From assembly GCF_003443895.1 (NCBI RefSeq), contig NZ_QQOA01000010.1, forward strand, positions 62,001 through 126,000: a DNA stretch of 64,000 nt, given 5' to 3'. This DNA comes from Paraburkholderia phosphatilytica (lineage in GTDB: Bacteria > Pseudomonadota > Gammaproteobacteria > Burkholderiales > Burkholderiaceae). A model generated the notes under the pieces. The model saw nothing but the letters and a program-made list of their open reading frames with translations, made no database searches and was not told the origin of the DNA. Each line of letters opens with the position of its first letter. Within the stretch, counting starts at the first letter, position 1. The position numbers were made by a program, and so were the translations under genes. Shown in pieces: positions 48,542 through 57,663 of this stretch.

Positions 48542-50341
48542 ATGTCGATGAGATCTGAATACTGCGGTCTGGTGACCGAACACCTGCTGGGCCAAACCGT
48601 GTCGCTGTGCGGCTGGGTGCATCGTCGTCGCGATCACGGCGGCGTCATCTTCATCGACCTGCGCGATCGCGAAGGCCTCGTCCAGGTCGTCTGCGACCCG
48701 GATCGCGCGGAGATGTTCAAGGCGGCCGAAGGCGTGCGCAACGAGTTCTGCGTGCGGATCCAGGGCGTGGTGCGCAACCGTCCGGAAGGCACGACCAACG
48801 CGAACCTGAAGAGTGGCAAGATCGAGGTGCTGTGCCACGAGCTGACCGTGCTGAACGCATCGGTCACGCCGCCGTTCCAGCTCGACGACGACAACCTGTC
48901 GGAAACCACGCGCCTCACGCACCGCGTGCTCGATCTGCGCCGTCCGCAGATGCAGCACAACCTGCGTCTGCGCTATCGCGTCGCGATGGAAGTGCGCAAG
49001 TACCTCGATTCGCGTGGCTTCATCGACATCGAAACGCCGATGCTCACGAAGAGCACGCCGGAAGGCGCGCGCGATTATCTCGTGCCGTCGCGTGTGAACG
49101 CGGGCCAGTTCTTCGCGCTGCCGCAGTCGCCGCAGCTCTTCAAGCAGCTTTTGATGATCGCGAACTTCGATCGCTACTACCAGATCGTCAAGTGCTTCCG
49201 CGACGAAGACCTGCGCGCCGACCGTCAGCCGGAATTCACGCAGATCGACTGCGAAACGTCGTTCCTCGGCGAGCAGGAAATCCGCGACCTGTTCGAAGAC
49301 ATGTCGCGTCACGTATTCAAGGAAACGATCGGCGTCGAGCTGGACGCGAAGTTCCCGGTCATGCAGTACTCGGAAGCGATGCGCCGCTTCGGTTCGGACA
49401 AGCCGGACCTGCGCGTGAAGCTCGAATTCACCGAGCTCACCGACGTGATGAAGGACGTCGACTTCAAGGTGTTCAGCACGCCGGCCAACAGCAAGGACGG
49501 CCGGGTCGCGGCGCTGCGCGTGCCGAAGGGCGGCGAGCTGTCGCGCGGCGACATCGACGGCTACACGGAATTCGTGCGCATCTATGGCGCGAAGGGTCTC
49601 GCGTGGATCAAGGTCAACGAAGCGGCGAAGGGCCGTGACGGCCTGCAGAGCCCGATCGTGAAGAACCTGCACGATGCGGCCATTGCGGCGATCGTCGAGC
49701 GCACCGGCGCGCAGGACGGCGACATCGTGTTCTTCGCGGCGGACCGCGCGAAGGTCGTGAACGACAGCCTCGGAGCGCTGCGTCTGAAGATCGGCCATTC
49801 GGAGTTCGGCAAGGCGAACGATCTCGTCGAGAAGGGCTGGAAGCCGCTGTGGGTGATCGACTTCCCGATGTTCGAGTACGACGAGGAAGAGAACCGCTTC
49901 GTCGCCGCGCACCATCCGTTCACGAGCCCGAAGGACGAGCATCTCGAGTTCCTCGAAACCGATCCGGCCCGCTGCCTCGCGAAGGCGTACGACATGGTGC
50001 TGAACGGCTGGGAAATCGGCGGCGGCTCGGTGCGTATCTATCAGGAGCACGTGCAGAGCAAGGTGTTCCGCGCGCTGAAGATCGGTCCGGAGGAAGCGCG
50101 TCTGAAGTTCGGCTTCCTGCTCGACGCGCTGCAGTACGGCGCGCCGCCGCACGGCGGTATCGCGTTCGGCCTCGACCGCATCGTCACGATGATGGCCGGC
50201 GCCGACTCGATCCGCGACGTGATCGCGTTCCCGAAGACGCAGCGCGCGCAGTGTCTCCTGACGCAGGCGCCGAGCGAAGTCGACGAACGCCAGCTGCGCG
50301 AGCTGCACATCCGCCTGCGTCAGCCGGAGCAGAAGGCTTAA
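48542..50341 (+). CDS. aspS: Aspartyl-tRNA synthetase
   Basis: 599 residues, full length for the bacterial AspRS. N-terminal OB-fold anticodon domain ([20 protein letters not shown]), class II motif 2 ([20 protein letters not shown]), the bacterial insertion (GAD) domain at about 290-410, and motif 3 ([15 protein letters not shown]). It charges tRNA-Asp. Whether it also mischarges tRNA-Asn for a GatCAB route cannot be decided from this sequence alone. A terminator lies about 140 bases beyond its stop. Confidence 0.97.
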   Translation: MSMRSEYCGLVTEHLLGQTVSLCGWVHRRRDHGGVIFIDLRDREGLVQVVCDPDRAEMFKAAEGVRNEFCVRIQGVVRNRPEGTTNANLKSGKIEVLCHELTVLNASVTPPFQLDDDNLSETTRLTHRVLDLRRPQMQHNLRLRYRVAMEVRKYLDSRGFIDIETPMLTKSTPEGARDYLVPSRVNAGQFFALPQSPQLFKQLLMIANFDRYYQIVKCFRDEDLRADRQPEFTQIDCETSFLGEQEIRDLFEDMSRHVFKETIGVELDAKFPVMQYSEAMRRFGSDKPDLRVKLEFTELTDVMKDVDFKVFSTPANSKDGRVAALRVPKGGELSRGDIDGYTEFVRIYGAKGLAWIKVNEAAKGRDGLQSPIVKNLHDAAIAAIVERTGAQDGDIVFFAADRAKVVNDSLGALRLKIGHSEFGKANDLVEKGWKPLWVIDFPMFEYDEEENRFVAAHHPFTSPKDEHLEFLETDPARCLAKAYDMVLNGWEIGGGSVRIYQEHVQSKVFRALKIGPEEARLKFGFLLDALQYGAPPHGGIAFGLDRIVTMMAGADSIRDVIAFPKTQRAQCLLTQAPSEVDERQLRELHIRLRQPEQKA

Positions 50342-50483
50342 CGGGTTTCAGGCGGGGCTTCAAGCGGCTGGCATGACGCGGCTGACATAGCGCGGTACGA
50401 TGTCAGCCGTTCAAGGCCACGCATCGCGTGCGCCTCGAAGCTCCACCAACCAGGCGCCGGCGCAACACCGGCACCACTCGAAG

Positions 50484-50508
50484 AAAGGCGCATCTCGCGC
50501 CTTTTTCG
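50484..50508 (+). terminator. Intrinsic terminator after aspS
   Basis: Stem AAAGGCGC / GCGCCTTT (50484-50491 and 50497-50504), loop 5 bases, followed by TT, then CGC and TTTTT. It stands 143 bases beyond aspS; the intervening 50342-50483 shows nothing else. Confidence 0.75.
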
Positions 50509-50606
50509 CTTTTTGGATACAGTCGAAGCCTAGAACCTTTGACCCGACATGTGCTGCCCGTCCGCCTTCCCCGTGAGGCGACGGCGAGCGAGACAGCGTC
50601 GAGACC

Positions 50607-51095
50607 ATGCCGAAACCGCCGAAGATTCCCGAGTCCGTCCTTGTCGTGATCCATACGCGCGAGCTCGACGTGCTGCTGATCGAGCGCGCGGGCCGTGCCG
50701 GCTTCTGGCAGTCGGTGACGGGCTCGAAGGATCGCGTCGACGAGCCGCTCGTGCAGACGGCGATCCGTGAAGTGGCCGAAGAGACCGGCATCGCGATCGG
50801 CGGCCCCGACGTGCCGCTCGATGCGCTCGTCGACTGGCGGCATCACATCGAATTCGAGATCTATCGGGTCTGGCGCCACCGCTACGCGCCGGGCGTCACG
50901 CACAACACCGAGCACTGGTTCAGCCTCGAAGTGCCGCACCGGCTCGACGTCACGCTCGCGCCCGACGAGCACACCGCCTTCCAGTGGCTGCCGTACGAAG
51001 CGGCCGCGGCGGCCTGCTTCTCATGGTCGAACCGTGACGCGATTCTCGAACTGCCTGGCCGGTTTCCCGGACACGCACTGGAGCGCCGCCGATGA
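50607..51095 (+). CDS. nudB: Dihydroneopterin triphosphate diphosphatase NudB
   Basis: 162 residues. A full Nudix box is visible: GSKDRVDEPLVQTAIREVAE followed by ETGI at about residues 39-62. WRHHIEFEIYRVWRHRYAPG and THNTEHWFSLEVP are typical of NudB, the first folate-specific step after FolE. It is downstream of aspS, as in many proteobacteria. The stop overlaps the clsB ATG by 4 bases. Confidence 0.92.
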   Translation: MPKPPKIPESVLVVIHTRELDVLLIERAGRAGFWQSVTGSKDRVDEPLVQTAIREVAEETGIAIGGPDVPLDALVDWRHHIEFEIYRVWRHRYAPGVTHNTEHWFSLEVPHRLDVTLAPDEHTAFQWLPYEAAAAACFSWSNRDAILELPGRFPGHALERRR

Positions 51096-52345
51096 CGTCG
51101 GGCGTGCGCCGTTTCGCCCGCCTCCGGCAGAGTCTGCTGGGCCGTCGCTACTGGCTGCGCTACCGCTTCACCGCCGGTAACGACGTCCGGCTGTTCCGCT
51201 CCGGCACGAGCCTGTTCGAAGCGCTGATCAGCCGGATCGACGGCGCGACCCGGGACGTAATTCTCGAAACCTATATCTTCTGCGACGACAGCGCGGGCCG
51301 CCCGGTGTCCGACGCGCTGACGCGCGCCGCCGCGCGCGGCGTGCGCGTGCGCGTGATCACCGACGGCATCGGCACGGACCGGCTGCCGCTCTTCGACGAA
51401 TGGCCGAAGGCCGGTATCCAGCATCGCATCTATAACCCGCATCTGTTCGGCCGCTTCGGCTTCTCGCGCACGCACCGCAAGCTCGCCGCGATCGACGGCG
51501 ATTTCGCGTACTGCGGAGGCATCAATATCGTCGACGACTTCGACCAGAACGGCACACAGCTGCCGCACGCGCGCTGGGACTTCGCGGTCGAGCTGCGAGG
51601 GCCGGTGGTGTCCGACGTGCGCGACGCGCTCGAATCGCAGTGGCGGCGCATCCGTATCGGTCACCGGCCGCCGTCCGATCTGCGCCCCGATCTGAACGCC
51701 GACATGGCGCAGCAGCAGCTGGGCGGTCGCGGCCGGCGGCGCCGCTTCGGCGGCCGGCATTCGCCCGCCGGGGCGGCCGTCGCGTTCGTCGCGCGCGACA
51801 ACCTGATCAACCGCCGCGCGATCGAAAAAGCGTATCTGACCGCGATCGGCCAGTCGCGCAGCGAGGTGCTGCTCGCGAATCCGTACTTCATGCCCGGCCG
51901 CAAGCTGCGTCGCGCGTTGATCTTCGCGGCCCGGCGCGGCGTCGACGTGCGGCTCGTGATCGGCCGCAAGGAGTTTCGCGCGCTCGATTACGCGGTGCCG
52001 TTCCTGTACCGGTCGCTGCTGAAGGCGGGCGTGCAGATCGCCGAATACGAGAAGACGATGCTGCATGGGAAGGTGGCGGTCGTCGATTCGGGTTGGGCGA
52101 CGGTCGGCTCGTCGAACCTCGATGCGCTGAGCCTCGTGCTCAACAACGAGGCGAACGTCGTGCTCGTCCTGCATCCGGAGATCGACGCGCTGCGCGACGC
52201 GATCCTGACCGCGTTCGCGGAGGCGCGTCGCATCGACTTCGCAGGCTACGAGGCGCGCCCGGCCGGCGAGCGTCTGCTGAACTGGTTCGCGTACACCGCG
52301 TACCGGTGGGCGATGAAGCTGATCACGGTGGGCGGCTACGACTAG
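51092..52345 (+). CDS. clsB: Cardiolipin synthase B (phospholipase D superfamily)
   Basis: 417 residues. Two HKD motifs: THRKLAAIDGDFAYCGGIN near residues 126-144 and LHGKVAVVDSGWATVGSSN near 324-342. Unlike ClsA, it lacks two long N-terminal membrane helices, which marks ClsB. It makes cardiolipin from phosphatidyl donors. ATGA overlap with nudB indicates coupled translation. The gene ends about 50 bases before the TetR promoter. Confidence 0.92.
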   Translation: MTSGVRRFARLRQSLLGRRYWLRYRFTAGNDVRLFRSGTSLFEALISRIDGATRDVILETYIFCDDSAGRPVSDALTRAAARGVRVRVITDGIGTDRLPLFDEWPKAGIQHRIYNPHLFGRFGFSRTHRKLAAIDGDFAYCGGINIVDDFDQNGTQLPHARWDFAVELRGPVVSDVRDALESQWRRIRIGHRPPSDLRPDLNADMAQQQLGGRGRRRRFGGRHSPAGAAVAFVARDNLINRRAIEKAYLTAIGQSRSEVLLANPYFMPGRKLRRALIFAARRGVDVRLVIGRKEFRALDYAVPFLYRSLLKAGVQIAEYEKTMLHGKVAVVDSGWATVGSSNLDALSLVLNNEANVVLVLHPEIDALRDAILTAFAEARRIDFAGYEARPAGERLLNWFAYTAYRWAMKLITVGGYD

Positions 52346-52393
52346 CCGACGATTCAAAAAAATCAGCCCCATCCAATTGTCGATGGCCCAGAA

Positions 52394-52423
52394 TTGATGT
52401 CCGGTTAGAAACCGGTTTCTAAT
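52394..52423 (+). promoter_or_regulatory. Promoter with 18-bp perfect operator palindrome
   Basis: TTGATG (52394-52399) and TCTAAT (52418-52423), spaced 18 bases, form a promoter. The perfect palindrome TTAGAAACCGGTTTCTAA at 52405-52422 covers the spacer and the -10. Its core GAAAC-CG-GTTTC fits the known operator shape of TetR-type fatty-acid regulators (PsrA, betaproteobacterial FadP). Confidence 0.8.
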
Positions 52424-52508
52424 AAAGTCCTTGTTTCCCAGGCGGTCGATGCCAATAATGGTACGACCGTTCGATTTTATTGTCGGTCACACAGAACGGT
52501 ACAAAGCT

Positions 52509-53108
52509 ATGCGAAAAGGCGAACAGACGCGGGCCGCAATTCTGGAGGCAGCGCTCGATCTGGCAAGTCGTGACGGGCTCGAGGGCCTGACGATCGGGCT
52601 GCTGGCCGAGCGCATGCAGATGAGCAAGAGCGGCGTGTTTGCGCATTTCGGGTCGCGCGAGGACTTGCAGGTCGAAGTCGTGCGCGAGTACCACCGGCGC
52701 TTCGAGGAGGAAGTGTTCTTCCCGAGCCTGCGCGAGCCGCGCGGCCTGCCGCGTCTGCGGGCAATGCTGTCGCGCTGGATGGAAAAGCGCATCCAGGAGG
52801 TCACCACTGGGTGCATCTACATCAGCGGCGCCGTCGAATACGACGACCGCGCGGACAACCCGGTGCGCGAGCAGCTCGTCTCCAGCGTCACGACGTGGCG
52901 CGCGGCGCTGTTGCGGGCCATTTCGCAGGCGAAGGAAGAAGGGCATCTGCGCGCGGACACGGACCCGCAGCTGATGCTGTTCGAACTGTATAGCTTCACG
53001 CTCGGTCTGCATCACGACGCGCGCTTCCTGCATCTGCCGGACGCTGTGCGCCTGACGTGGGCCGCGCTGGAAAAACTGATCGTTTCGTATCAGAGCGAAA
53101 GCCGCTAG
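52509..53108 (+). CDS. TetR-family regulator of the beta-oxidation genes (FadP/PsrA-like)
   Basis: 199 residues from the ATG at 52509 (MRKGEQTRAAILEAALDLAS). Earlier in-frame starts (52431, 52449, 52458) run through AT-rich, non-coding-looking sequence. The HTH is LTIGLLAERMQMSKSGVFAH at about residues 27-46; the rest is the ligand-binding TetR C domain (TetR_C_13-like, GCIYISGAVEYDDRADNPVR). The first gene after it is an acyl-CoA dehydrogenase, 100 bases away, and the operator overlaps its own promoter, so autorepression relieved by acyl-CoA is likely. Confidence 0.85.
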   Translation: MRKGEQTRAAILEAALDLASRDGLEGLTIGLLAERMQMSKSGVFAHFGSREDLQVEVVREYHRRFEEEVFFPSLREPRGLPRLRAMLSRWMEKRIQEVTTGCIYISGAVEYDDRADNPVREQLVSSVTTWRAALLRAISQAKEEGHLRADTDPQLMLFELYSFTLGLHHDARFLHLPDAVRLTWAALEKLIVSYQSESR

Positions 53109-53208
53109 CGGCGCCGGCGCATCGACCGGCGTTCACCGTCCCGCAGCCACCCGCTGACAGGACCGGCGCGAACGGCCTCGCTCATGCCTACACCTTTGGA
53201 GATGAGTC

Positions 53209-54996
53209 ATGGGACAGTACGCCGCGCCGCTGCGGGACATGCAATTCGTGCTGCACGAGCTGCTCGACGTCGAAGCCGAGCTGAAGCAGATGCCGAAGCA
53301 CGCGGATCTCGATGCCGACACCATCAACCAGGTGCTCGAAGAGGCCGGCAAGTTCTGCGCTGAAGTGCTGTTCCCGCTGAACCAGAGCGGCGACCAGGAA
53401 GGCTGCACGTACGTCGGCGACGGTGTCGTGACCACACCGAAGGGCTTCAAGGAAGCGTATCAGCAATACGTCGAGGCCGGCTGGCCCGCGCTCGGCTGCG
53501 ATCCCGAGTTCGGCGGCCAGGGGTTGCCAGCGTTCGTCAACAACGCGCTGTACGAAATGATGAACTCGGCGAACCAGGCCTGGACCATGTACCCGGGTCT
53601 CTCGCACGGCGCGTACGAATGTGTGCACGAGCACGGCACGCCCGAGCTGCAGCAGACCTATCTGCCGAAGCTCGTATCGGGCCAGTGGACCGGCACGATG
53701 TGTCTGACCGAGCCGCATTGCGGCACCGACCTCGGCATCCTCCGCACCAAGGCCGAAACGAACGGCGACGGCTCGTACTCGATCAGCGGCACCAAGATTT
53801 TCATCTCGAGCGGCGAACACGATCTCGCCGAGAACATCGTGCACCTGGTGCTCGCGCGTCTGCCGGATGCGCCGCAGGGCACGAAGGGCATCTCGCTCTT
53901 CATCGTGCCGAAGTTCGTGCCGGATGCCGACGGCAAACCGGGCGCGCGCAACGGCGTGAAGTGCGGCTCGATCGAACACAAGATGGGCATTCACGGCAAC
54001 GCGACGTGCGTGATCAATCTCGACAACGCGAAGGGCTGGCTGGTCGGCGAGCCGAACAAAGGACTGAACGCGATGTTCGTGATGATGAACGCCGCGCGTC
54101 TCGGCGTCGGCATGCAGGGCCTCGGCCTCACGGAAGTCGCGTACCAGAACTCGCTGACCTACGCGAAGGAACGCCTGCAGATGCGTTCGCTGACGGGCCC
54201 GAAGGCGCCTGAGAAAGCGGCCGACCCGATCATCGTGCATCCGGACGTGCGCCGCATGCTGCTCACGCAGAAGGCTTATGCCGAAGGCGCGCGCGCGTTC
54301 ACTTACTGGTCCGCGCTGCAGATCGACAAGGAGCTGTCACACGCGGACGAAAGCGTGCGCAAGGAAGCCGCCGACCTTGTCGCGCTGCTCACGCCGGTCA
54401 TCAAGGCGTTCCTGACCGACAACGCATTCGAAGGCACGAACATGGCCATGCAGATCTACGGAGGCCATGGCTTCATCGCTGAATGGGGCATGGAGCAGTA
54501 CGTGCGCGACGCGCGCATCAACATGATCTACGAAGGCACGAACTCGATCCAGTCGCTCGACCTGCTGGGCCGCAAGGTGCTCGGCGACATGGGCGCCAAG
54601 CTGAAGAAGTTCGGCAAGCTCGTCAGCGATTTCGTCGAGCAGGAAGGCGTGAAGTCGGAGATGTCGGAGTTCATCAATCCGCTCGCGGACATCGGCGACA
54701 AGGTCCAGAAGCTGACGATGGAAATCGGCATGAAGGCGATGCAGAACCCCGATGAAGTGGGCGCTGCTGCCGTGCCGTATCTGCGCACCGTTGGCCACCT
54801 GGTGTTCTCGTACTTCTGGGCGCGTATGGCACGCCTCGCGCTGGACAACCAGGCGTCCGGTGATCCGTTCTACAAGTCGAAGCTTGCCACAGCGCGGTTC
54901 TACTTCGCGAAGCTGCTGCCCGAAACGGCCGCGACGATCCGCGCCGCGCGCGCCGGATCGAAGACGCTGATGGACATCGACGAAGCGCTGTTCTGA
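53209..54996 (+). CDS. Acyl-CoA dehydrogenase with C-terminal extension
   Basis: 595 residues; the ATG at 53209 follows TTTGGAGATGAG. The flavin-binding regions are MCLTEPHCGTDLGILRTKAE and IFISSGEHDLAENIVHLVLA. The catalytic Glu is in MIYEGTNSIQSLDLLGRKVL, near residue 442. The extra C-terminal domain of about 130 residues places it with the AcdA/DmdC-type long acyl-CoA dehydrogenases, not with short-chain ones. First oxidation step of fatty acids; chain-length preference unknown. First enzyme gene after the TetR regulator. Confidence 0.92.
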   Translation: MGQYAAPLRDMQFVLHELLDVEAELKQMPKHADLDADTINQVLEEAGKFCAEVLFPLNQSGDQEGCTYVGDGVVTTPKGFKEAYQQYVEAGWPALGCDPEFGGQGLPAFVNNALYEMMNSANQAWTMYPGLSHGAYECVHEHGTPELQQTYLPKLVSGQWTGTMCLTEPHCGTDLGILRTKAETNGDGSYSISGTKIFISSGEHDLAENIVHLVLARLPDAPQGTKGISLFIVPKFVPDADGKPGARNGVKCGSIEHKMGIHGNATCVINLDNAKGWLVGEPNKGLNAMFVMMNAARLGVGMQGLGLTEVAYQNSLTYAKERLQMRSLTGPKAPEKAADPIIVHPDVRRMLLTQKAYAEGARAFTYWSALQIDKELSHADESVRKEAADLVALLTPVIKAFLTDNAFEGTNMAMQIYGGHGFIAEWGMEQYVRDARINMIYEGTNSIQSLDLLGRKVLGDMGAKLKKFGKLVSDFVEQEGVKSEMSEFINPLADIGDKVQKLTMEIGMKAMQNPDEVGAAAVPYLRTVGHLVFSYFWARMARLALDNQASGDPFYKSKLATARFYFAKLLPETAATIRAARAGSKTLMDIDEALF

Positions 54997-55189
54997 GCAA
55001 GCGCGGTGATACGGCGTTGATGAACCAGCGGCCCCGCATCGCTCCCACTACCAAGCCATCACCATTCCCGCGCGGCAGCCACACATCTGACCGCCCATGC
55101 CCGGCACGCGGCGAGCACGTCGCGGCGTCGCCCGAGGCACCGGCGAACCACGCCTGCCGCGCCACCGCATCACTTTCTGGAGGAACGAC

Positions 55190-57628
55190 GTGAGCAATCT
55201 GATCATTCGCAAGGTGGCCGTGCTCGGCGCCGGCGTGATGGGCGCGCAGATCGCCGCGCACCTGATCAACGCCAAGGTGCCGGTGCTGCTGTTCGACCTG
55301 CCCGCCAAGGAAGGTCCGAAGAACGCGATCGCGCTGAAGGCGATCGAGAACCTGAAGAAGCTGTCGCCAGCGCCGTTCGGCGTGAAGGACGACGCGCAGT
55401 ACATCCAGCCCGCGAACTACGACGACGATATCGCGAAGCTCGCCGAGTGCGACGTCGTGATCGAAGCGATCGCCGAGCGCATGGACTGGAAGCATGACCT
55501 GTACAAGAAAGTCGCGCCGCACCTCGGCGCGAACGCGATCTTCGCGACGAATACGTCGGGTCTGTCGATCACCGAGCTCTCAAAGGGCTTCGACGACGAG
55601 CTGAAGGCGCGTTTCTGCGGCGTGCACTTCTTCAATCCGCCGCGCTACATGCACCTTGTCGAGCTGATCCCGACCGCCACCACGCGTCCGGAGATCCTCG
55701 ACCAGCTCGAGACGTTCCTGACGAGCGTGGTCGGCAAGGGCGTCGTGCGCGCGAAAGACACGCCGAACTTCATCGCGAACCGCGTCGGCATCTTCTCGAT
55801 CCTTGCGGTGATCACGGAGGCCGCGAAGTTCGGCCTGCGCTTCGACGAGGTCGACGATCTGACGGGCAGCCGCCTCGGCCGCGCGAAGTCCGCGACGTTC
55901 CGCACCGCGGACGTCGTCGGTCTCGACACGATGGCGCACGTGATCAAGACGATGCAGGACAACCTCGCCGACGATCCGTTCTTCCCGGTGTACGAGACGC
56001 CGCCCGTGCTGGCCGCGCTAGTGCAGAAAGGCGCGCTCGGGCAGAAGAGCGGCGCGGGTTTCTACAAGAAGGAAGGCAAGGCAATCAAGGTGCTCGACCC
56101 GAAGGCGGGCGAGTACGTGGAAGGCGGCGCGAAGGCCGACGAGATGGTCGGCCGCATCCTGAAGCGTCCGCCGGCGGAGCGCCTGAAGCTGCTGCGCGAA
56201 TCGGACCATCCGCAGGCGCAGTTCCTGTGGTCGATCTTCCGCGACGTGTTCCACTACATCGCGGTGCATCTCGAATCGATCGCCGACAACGCGCGCGACG
56301 TCGATCTTGCGATCCGCTGGGGCTTCGGCTGGAACGAAGGCCCGTTCGAAGGCTGGCAGGCAGCCGGCTGGAAGCAGGTTGCCGAGTGGGTGCAGGACGA
56401 CATCTCGGCGGGCAAGGCGCTCGCGAACGCGCCGCTGCCGGCATGGGTGCTGGAAGGCCCGGTCGCGGAGAGGGGCGGCGTGCACACCAGCGAAGGCTCG
56501 TGGTCACCGGCGGAGCAGCGCTTCGTGCCGCGTTCGTCACTGTCCGTCTATGAGCGCCAGGTGTTTCGCGCGCCGCTCGCGGGCGAGACCGGTGTCGATC
56601 CGAAGAACTACGGCAAGACGCTGTTCGAGACCGAGCACGTGCGTGCGTGGGTAGACGACCGAGCGGGCGAAGACGACGTCGTGATCGTCTCGTTCAAGAG
56701 CAAGATGAACACGATCGGGCCGGGCGTGATCGAAGGCCTTGAGCAGGCGATCGACGTTGCCGAGCAGGGCTACAAGGGCGTCGTGATCTGGCAGCCGGCG
56801 TCGCTGAAGCTCGGCGCGCCCGGTGGCCCGTTCTCGGCCGGCGCGAACCTCGAAGAAGCGATGCCCGCGTTCATGATGGGCGGCGCGAAAGGCATCGAGC
56901 CGTTCGTGAAGAAGTTCCAGCAGGGCATGCTGCGCGTGAAGTACGCGAACGTGCCGGTGGTGGCCGCGGTGTCGGGCATCGCGCTCGGCGGCGGCTGCGA
57001 GCTCGCGCTGCATAGCGCGAAGCGCGTCGCGCATGTCGAGAGCTATTTTGGGCTAGTCGAAGTGGGCGTGGGTCTCGTGCCCGCGGGCGGCGGCCTGAAG
57101 GAAGCGGCGCTGCGCGCGGCGGAAGCGGCGAACGCCGTCGGCGCGGGCGGCAGCGATCTGCTCAAGTTCCTGCAGAAATCGTTCGAAAACGCCGCGATGG
57201 CGAAGGTGTCCACTTCGGCGCTCGATGCGCGCGCAATGGGCTATCTGAAGCCGTCGGACACGATCGTGTTCAACGTGTTCGAACTGCTCGACACGGCGAA
57301 GAAGGAAGCGCGCGCGCTGGCCGCCGCGGGCTACCGTCCGCCGCTGCGCGCGGCGCAGGTTCCGGTGGCTGGCCGTTCGGCGATCTCGACGATCAAGGCG
57401 TCGCTCGTGAACATGCGCGATGGCCGCTTCATCAGCGATCACGATTTCCTGATCGCGGGCCGCATCGCGGAAGCGGTGTGCGGCGGCGACGTCGAGGCGG
57501 GTAGTCTGGTCGACGAAGAATGGCTGCTCGCGCTCGAGCGCCGCGCATTCGTCGAGCTGCTCGGCACGCAGAAGACGCAGGAACGGATCATGGGCATGTT
57601 GCAGACCGGCAAGCCGGTGCGCAACTGA
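55190..57628 (+). CDS. 3-hydroxyacyl-CoA dehydrogenase / enoyl-CoA hydratase fusion (FadN-type)
   Basis: 812 residues from the GTG at 55190, preceded by TGGAGGAAC; upstream frame rejected. The 3-hydroxyacyl-CoA dehydrogenase comes first: Rossmann VAVLGAGVMGAQIAAHL at about 9-25 and catalytic FCGVHFFNPPRYMHLVELIP at about 143-162. The crotonase domain follows at about 490-720 (PFSAGANLEEAMPAF, GIALGGGCELALHS). This is the reverse of E. coli FadB and the order of Bacillus FadN. It carries out the middle two steps of beta-oxidation. fadA follows after 35 bases. Confidence 0.93.
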   Translation: MSNLIIRKVAVLGAGVMGAQIAAHLINAKVPVLLFDLPAKEGPKNAIALKAIENLKKLSPAPFGVKDDAQYIQPANYDDDIAKLAECDVVIEAIAERMDWKHDLYKKVAPHLGANAIFATNTSGLSITELSKGFDDELKARFCGVHFFNPPRYMHLVELIPTATTRPEILDQLETFLTSVVGKGVVRAKDTPNFIANRVGIFSILAVITEAAKFGLRFDEVDDLTGSRLGRAKSATFRTADVVGLDTMAHVIKTMQDNLADDPFFPVYETPPVLAALVQKGALGQKSGAGFYKKEGKAIKVLDPKAGEYVEGGAKADEMVGRILKRPPAERLKLLRESDHPQAQFLWSIFRDVFHYIAVHLESIADNARDVDLAIRWGFGWNEGPFEGWQAAGWKQVAEWVQDDISAGKALANAPLPAWVLEGPVAERGGVHTSEGSWSPAEQRFVPRSSLSVYERQVFRAPLAGETGVDPKNYGKTLFETEHVRAWVDDRAGEDDVVIVSFKSKMNTIGPGVIEGLEQAIDVAEQGYKGVVIWQPASLKLGAPGGPFSAGANLEEAMPAFMMGGAKGIEPFVKKFQQGMLRVKYANVPVVAAVSGIALGGGCELALHSAKRVAHVESYFGLVEVGVGLVPAGGGLKEAALRAAEAANAVGAGGSDLLKFLQKSFENAAMAKVSTSALDARAMGYLKPSDTIVFNVFELLDTAKKEARALAAAGYRPPLRAAQVPVAGRSAISTIKASLVNMRDGRFISDHDFLIAGRIAEAVCGGDVEAGSLVDEEWLLALERRAFVELLGTQKTQERIMGMLQTGKPVRN

Positions 57629-57663
57629 GCGGCGCGGGCAAAACACTGGATGGAGCTGAGAAC

